Notes under the pieces: model-generated
Told to the model about the DNA's origin: nothing
Seen by the model: only the letters and a program-made list of their open reading frames with translations
The model's database searches: none
Assembly (NCBI GenBank): GCA_963803875.1
Contig: CAWDOA010000008.1
Coordinates: 372,001 to 436,000 of the forward strand
Reading direction: 5' to 3'
Length of the DNA: 64,000 nucleotides
DNA from: JABDIY01 sp963803875
GTDB lineage: Bacteria > Actinomycetota > Acidimicrobiia > Acidimicrobiales > SZUA-35
Shown: positions 60,021 to 64,000 of the stretch, in pieces
Layout of the letters: each line of letters begins with the position of its first letter
How positions within the stretch are numbered: position 1 is the first letter of the stretch
Made by a program: the position numbers and the translations under genes

Positions 60021-62851
60021 TGGATGTGTCCTCGGTAGGCGTGTTCGATGTCGGCGAGGGTGACGGACAGTTCACCGATCACGACGGTGTCGCTGTCGGT
60101 GGAGGTTCCGATCCGACGTGCGCCCGGAATGGCTTCGACCACCGCTCCGTTCTGGGGTGACACCTCCAGAAGGTACCGAGCGGCCCGTTCCCCGAAGAGC
60201 ACATGCGGATCGTTGGAAAGGCCGGGATCGTCGAGGGTGAGACCCACACGACCGGCGAAGGCCCACTCGGCTGCCGCAACGGCCAGCCCGCCCTCGGACA
60301 GATCGTGGCCGGACTCGACCAGTCCGTCGGCGATCAACGCCGCCACGGCACGATGTACCGGGAGGGCGTCAGTGACCGGGGTAGGGACCGGACCCGCGTC
60401 TCCGTGGCCGAGTTCGTCATGGACCTCCTCGAAATGTGAGCCACCCAACGCACCCTCCGCCGGGCCAACCAGCCATATGTCATTGCCTGGCTTCACCACT
60501 CCGGTGAGCGGAACCGTTCCCGGGTTGTCGACGATTCCTACCGCAGTGATGACCAGCGTGGGCGCCACCGGATCCGGAGTGCCGTCGGGCCGGACGAATT
60601 CGTTGTAAAGACTGTCCTTGCCCGACACGAACGGGGCGTTGAAGTGCAAGGCCGCATCGTGACAGGCGCGACAGGCGGCCACGATTTGCCCGAGCGTTTC
60701 GGGATTGGTTGGTTTGCCCCAGGCGAAGTTGTCGAGCAACGACAGCTGGTCGGGATTCGCGCCGCCGAGCACCGCATTTCGTACGGCTTCGTCGACCACA
60801 TGCCAGGCCATGGCGTAGCTGTCGAGATCTCCGATGAGGGCATTGACCCCGATACCGATTGTCATCGCCTTTCCACTGGTGGTGCCGGGAGGGATCTGGG
60901 TTGTGCCGTCGGCAGGGCCGTCGGCGTTGGGTCCGCCATAGGGCCGTACCACCGTGCCGCCCATGATCTCGTGATCAAAGGTCCGAACCACGTCTTCGTT
61001 CGAGCGGATACTGGGGTGGGCCAGCAGCTTGAGGAGATCGCCCACCGGGTCGAACCTTTCGGCCACGAGTTCGAACGGGTCACGGGGCGAGTCCGCGGCG
61101 ACGATGGCCTCCATGCGGCGCTTGGGCCGACCGTCGTGGAGGAAGCCACAGCTGATCTCGATCACCGGATCGTCACCATCGACCACCCTGAGCACACCAT
61201 CGCCGGTGAACGAGCCGATCACCGCTGCGTCGACACTCCACCGTGCCGCTAGATCGAGCAGTGGCTGCGGGTCCGGTACGGCGAGCACCATCCGCTCCTG
61301 AGCCTCGCTGAGCCACACCTCCCACGGCGCCAGCCCCGAGTACTTGCGGGGTACCAGGCGGAGGTCGACACGGGCGCCCAGCTCCTCGGCCATCTCCCCG
61401 ACTGCGGAACTGAGGCCGCCGGCACCACAATCGGTGATGGCGGTGTACAGCTTTGCATCGCGGGCCTCGAGGACTACATCGATCAGTCCTTTCTCCACGA
61501 TCGGGTCACCGATCTGCACTGAAGACCCGGCCACTTGGGCAGTTTCGGCGCCCATCGTCTGGCTCGAGAAGGTCGCTCCGCCCACACCGTCACGCCCGAC
61601 TGCACCGCCGAGGACCACGATGCTGTCGCCGGCGGTCGGATTGGTGGGGTTGGACCCGGAGGGCAACAGGCCAATGCAGCCGGCAAAGACAAGGGGTGTG
61701 GTGGTGTAGCGAGTGTCGTGGATGATCGCACCCGCAATGTTGGGAACACCGATCTTGTTGCCATAGTCACCGACACCGGCGATCACACCGTCGCGGATCC
61801 GATGCGGGTGCAGCACACCGTCGGGAAGCGACCGGGCTGGCGTTTCCTCAGGACCGAAACACAGGATGTCGGAGACCGAGATTGGCTTGGCCGACACGCC
61901 GAGGATGTCCCGCACCACTCCCCCGACCCCGGTGTTGGCTCCGCCGAAGGGTTCCAGGGCCGATGGATGGTTGTGGGTCTCGGCCTTCAGGGCCATGTCG
62001 AACTCGTCGTCGAACTGCACAATTCCCGCGTTGTCGACGAATGCGCTCCGTACCCAGTGTGCGTCGATGGCGTCGGTGGCAGCCCGGAGGTAGGTGTTGA
62101 GTAGACCGTCCAGCTCGGTCGTGGATCCGTCGGGCTCGGTGACCGTGATGTGAGCCCGGAATGTCTTGTGGGCGCAGTGCTCACTCCATGTCTGCGCAAG
62201 GGTCTCCAGCTCGGCGTCGGTTGGGTCTCGGTCGAGCGATTCGTAGTGGGCGGAGATGACCGCCATCTCTTCGGGATCCAGTCCCAGACGCCGTTGCAGG
62301 TTGATGGTCGCCAGCTCATCGGCCGAGAGCCCCCGCATCGGCACGATCGCGGTGGCCGGAGAGCCGGCGAGAGAACCGACGAAGCTGGGTTCGAGTCGAC
62401 CGATCGCCCAGCGTTCGATCACCTCGTTGTGCAAAACACGATCAGAGAGCCGCTGTACCTGTTCATTCGACAGCTCACCGTGGACGATCCACCGGGTTCC
62501 CACTGTGGCGGCTTCGACCGGAATGCCAGCCTCGTTCGAGGCCCTCACCAGTTCGGCACCCTCGCGGTCGGTCACACCGGGACGGAGCCCGGTCTCGATC
62601 TGAAGGACACCCGCCGGCGGCCGGGCTCGTGTCCCTGTTTCGGCGGGCTCCCACCAGCCGTCAACCGGATCGACACAGAGCGTGGTGGCCACCTCGGTGA
62701 CGTGGGCCATTGTGAGGTGCCCTCGCAGGTGCACCAGACGGTACCGAACCAGCCGCTGGGCCGGTAGTTCGAACAGTGCTGCACTGGCCACAGCATCGGC
62801 GTCCTCATGACCCGGTCCGACCACAAACTCGTACGTTTCCACCGTTGACAA
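60017..62851 (-). CDS. purL: phosphoribosylformylglycinamidine synthase, PurL with fused PurS-like N-domain
   Basis: A 944-residue FGAM synthase lacking the glutaminase domain, which is the separate PurQ. The first 150 residues look like two PurS-type units; the second (VLQIETGLRPGVTDREGAELVRA to LHNEVIERWAIG) is clear. The catalytic part has TWSEHCAHKTFR near residue 220, KAETHNHPSALEPFGGANTGVGGVVRDI, GAGGLSSAVGEMAEELG and the C-terminal GHDLSEGGLAVAAAEWAF. Stand-alone small PurL is about 740 residues and relies on a separate PurS; no separate purS is seen here. The TTG start follows GGGGAG. It appears to be the first gene of the operon. Confidence 0.93.
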   Translation of the reverse strand: MSTVETYEFVVGPGHEDADAVASAALFELPAQRLVRYRLVHLRGHLTMAHVTEVATTLCVDPVDGWWEPAETGTRARPPAGVLQIETGLRPGVTDREGAELVRASNEAGIPVEAATVGTRWIVHGELSNEQVQRLSDRVLHNEVIERWAIGRLEPSFVGSLAGSPATAIVPMRGLSADELATINLQRRLGLDPEEMAVISAHYESLDRDPTDAELETLAQTWSEHCAHKTFRAHITVTEPDGSTTELDGLLNTYLRAATDAIDAHWVRSAFVDNAGIVQFDDEFDMALKAETHNHPSALEPFGGANTGVGGVVRDILGVSAKPISVSDILCFGPEETPARSLPDGVLHPHRIRDGVIAGVGDYGNKIGVPNIAGAIIHDTRYTTTPLVFAGCIGLLPSGSNPTNPTAGDSIVVLGGAVGRDGVGGATFSSQTMGAETAQVAGSSVQIGDPIVEKGLIDVVLEARDAKLYTAITDCGAGGLSSAVGEMAEELGARVDLRLVPRKYSGLAPWEVWLSEAQERMVLAVPDPQPLLDLAARWSVDAAVIGSFTGDGVLRVVDGDDPVIEISCGFLHDGRPKRRMEAIVAADSPRDPFELVAERFDPVGDLLKLLAHPSIRSNEDVVRTFDHEIMGGTVVRPYGGPNADGPADGTTQIPPGTTSGKAMTIGIGVNALIGDLDSYAMAWHVVDEAVRNAVLGGANPDQLSLLDNFAWGKPTNPETLGQIVAACRACHDAALHFNAPFVSGKDSLYNEFVRPDGTPDPVAPTLVITAVGIVDNPGTVPLTGVVKPGNDIWLVGPAEGALGGSHFEEVHDELGHGDAGPVPTPVTDALPVHRAVAALIADGLVESGHDLSEGGLAVAAAEWAFAGRVGLTLDDPGLSNDPHVLFGERAARYLLEVSPQNGAVVEAIPGARRIGTSTDSDTVVIGELSVTLADIEHAYRGHIQ

Positions 62852-62882
62852 CCCCTGACTCCCCAGCTTTCAGTTCTATCGC

Positions 62883-63536
62883 CTAGTGGTCCGAACCGGC
62901 GGACTTCTTGCGGGTGAGCCGGTCAGCACCGCTGTCGATCCCGGGCAGCTGAGGCTGAAGCCATCGATGTTTGCTGGCGAGATCGAGAACGATCTCCTCC
63001 ACTTCTACCCAATTGACCGCCCTCGGCCCTTTCAGCCCCCTGTTGTAGGGCTGTTCGAACACAATCACGTCATTGCCGGCACGACGCAACGAGCTGATGT
63101 TGTGCTCGGCATCATCGATATACACATGCGCTTCCACCTGCGGCTTGGCGCCGAGAAAGCATATGTCGCGGTACGGGATGCGAGCTTCGTCGAGCCATGC
63201 GACCGTGTCCGATACGGCGGCTTCATGGCTCCAATTCACATAGAGGCGGTGGGTGATGATTCGAATCCACACGCCGGCATCGCTCAGCCGCCAGAGGGCA
63301 TCGGCTGCGCCGTCGATCACGGGCAAGTGCCGCAACATGCGCGCCTCGGAGACCGCTTTGTGGTGCAACCGACCGAATTCGGCTTCGTCGAGATCCCATT
63401 CGCGGAAATCCCAGCTGCGCTCCAAGGGCAACGACTCCGGGTCCACACCGCGCTCTGAAGCGACAAAGTCTCGGAAACCGATGCTGTAATCAGCGCACAC
63501 CCCATCGAGGTCAACACCGAAGATGAACCCGCTCAC
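62883..63536 (-). CDS. HAD-family 5'-nucleotidase-like protein
   Basis: About 217 residues from the GTG at 63536, placed directly before the first HAD strand FIFGVDLDGVCADYS, which carries the DxD motif near residue 8. IITHRLYVNWSHEAAVSDTVAWLDEARIPYRDICFLGAKPQVEAHVYIDDAEHNI supplies motifs II-III and IV, with an AKPQVEAHVYIDDA end typical of 5'(3')-deoxyribonucleotidase-like and related proteins. The frame can be extended to a TTG at 63557. It lies 31 bp upstream of purL on the same strand, so it may take part in nucleotide turnover. Confidence 0.78.
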   Translation of the reverse strand: MSGFIFGVDLDGVCADYSIGFRDFVASERGVDPESLPLERSWDFREWDLDEAEFGRLHHKAVSEARMLRHLPVIDGAADALWRLSDAGVWIRIITHRLYVNWSHEAAVSDTVAWLDEARIPYRDICFLGAKPQVEAHVYIDDAEHNISSLRRAGNDVIVFEQPYNRGLKGPRAVNWVEVEEIVLDLASKHRWLQPQLPGIDSGADRLTRKKSAGSDH

Positions 63537-63637
63537 GCTGCAAAAAGTAGCCGCCAACCTCGGCTCTCAGGGTGATGGCAAGTTTCGGACTTTCACGCCT
63601 CCGGGGCGAGGCGACAAGAGCGGACCAATCGATCGAA

Positions 63638-63643
63638 TACCCT
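63638..63643 (+). promoter_or_regulatory. -10 element of a leaderless promoter for the last gene
   Basis: TACCCT, seven bases (CAGGGCA) before the ATG at 63651. Confidence 0.4.
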
Positions 63644-63650
63644 CAGGGCA

Positions 63651-64000
63651 ATGTTCGGCGACGGCGTGAAGGCAGCAGGAATGGCCCTGTTGCTGGCACT
63701 CGCCTACCTGCTGTTCGGCGTCGCCAGTGCCGGAGATGCCCAGCACGCAGTGGATCTCGAGCTGACCGAGGATGGCACCTCATGGCCGTGGTATTCCAGC
63801 ATCCAACGGGCATCGGCCTCGTGGATCAACTCCCCCGCTGGTGAGCAATGGGCACAGAAATCCTCAGTTGTAGCGTTGCCTCCTACAAATATCGAACAAC
63901 TCCGGATTGTCGCTACCGCTTCCTCGGACCAAGAGGCACTCGAAGCCGCCGAAGACAGTGCGGCAGGTTTCTTGCAGCACGATTGGGATCTTCAACTCGA
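63651..64000 (+). CDS. membrane-anchored protein, N-terminal part (Wzz-like possible)
   Basis: The first 116 residues are in the window; the gene continues past the right edge. A short N-terminus precedes one membrane helix (AAGMALLLALAYLLFGVASA), then an extracytoplasmic region with QHAVDLELTEDGTSWPWYSSIQRASASWINSPAGEQWAQ and QLRIVATASSDQEALEAAEDSAAGFL. The layout (helix, then alpha/beta domain with ATAxxxxxAxxAAN-like strand) recalls Wzz/chain-length or capsule export regulators, but without the C-terminal helix this is a guess. Confidence 0.55.
   Translation, partial: MFGDGVKAAGMALLLALAYLLFGVASAGDAQHAVDLELTEDGTSWPWYSSIQRASASWINSPAGEQWAQKSSVVALPPTNIEQLRIVATASSDQEALEAAEDSAAGFLQHDWDLQL

Overview
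The window is GC-rich chromosomal DNA from a bacterium that looks like an actinomycete, most likely of class Acidimicrobiia (Ilumatobacter-like). Evidence: many GTG/TTG starts, 1-4 bp start/stop overlaps, several leaderless-type promoters (TANNNT 6-7 nt before the start codon), an AdaA-AlkA fusion, an actinobacterial type PASTA kinase, and a [4Fe-4S]-type PurF. The taxonomic call is inference; no rRNA is present. About 55 protein genes are packed almost without gaps. I saw no tRNA, rRNA, CRISPR array, transposase or prophage.

Layout. 1-3.3 kb: alpha/beta hydrolase, MetY and a FadN-like hydroxyacyl-CoA dehydrogenase that lacks the hydratase domain. 3.3-4.2 kb: about 0.8 kb without a credible protein but with a series of GNRA- and UUCG-capped hairpins ending in a strong terminator, a candidate large structured RNA. 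4.2-14.8 kb: NamZ-like muramidase, ilvD, TlpA/CcdA pair, DUF4349 lipoprotein, TerC, M1 aminopeptidase and a nucleotidylyltransferase. 14.8-25.4 kb: lon, YihY protein, dienelactone hydrolase, two ABC ATPase/permease pairs, MATE exporter, DUF952-GNAT fusion. 25.4-32.3 kb: an envelope/accessory stretch with small lipoproteins, an ECF sigma factor with its membrane partner, an M15-like peptidase, and a DUF4214-hydrolase fusion. 32.3-45.9 kb: housekeeping (gatB, gatA, gatC, PASTA kinase, cysS, valS, serB, thioesterase, metallo-beta-lactamase, hydrolase). 45.9-50.4 kb: LOG protein, aldo/keto reductase, PhnZ/MIOX-like HD protein, Ada-AlkA and Ogt alkylation repair pair. 50.5-62.9 kb: a long purine operon read leftward, purL-purQ-purE-purK-purC-purF-purD/M-purN-guaB, covering most of the route from PRPP to AIR and CAIR/SAICAR and then the IMP to XMP step. 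The end holds a HAD phosphatase and the start of a membrane protein.

The most unusual features are (i) a 79-bp palindromic repeat present three times with exactly the same length and with 22-bp imperfect terminal inverted repeats, two copies of which face each other around one lipoprotein gene; (ii) the candidate structured RNA at 3.4-4.2 kb; (iii) an in-frame PurD-PurM fusion directly followed by PurN, the domain order of the animal trifunctional GART enzyme.

Caution: about ten genes, including lon, are each broken by one-base indels, often in short homopolymers. This density suggests sequence or assembly errors rather than real gene decay, so the interrupted genes below should be read as probably intact in the organism.
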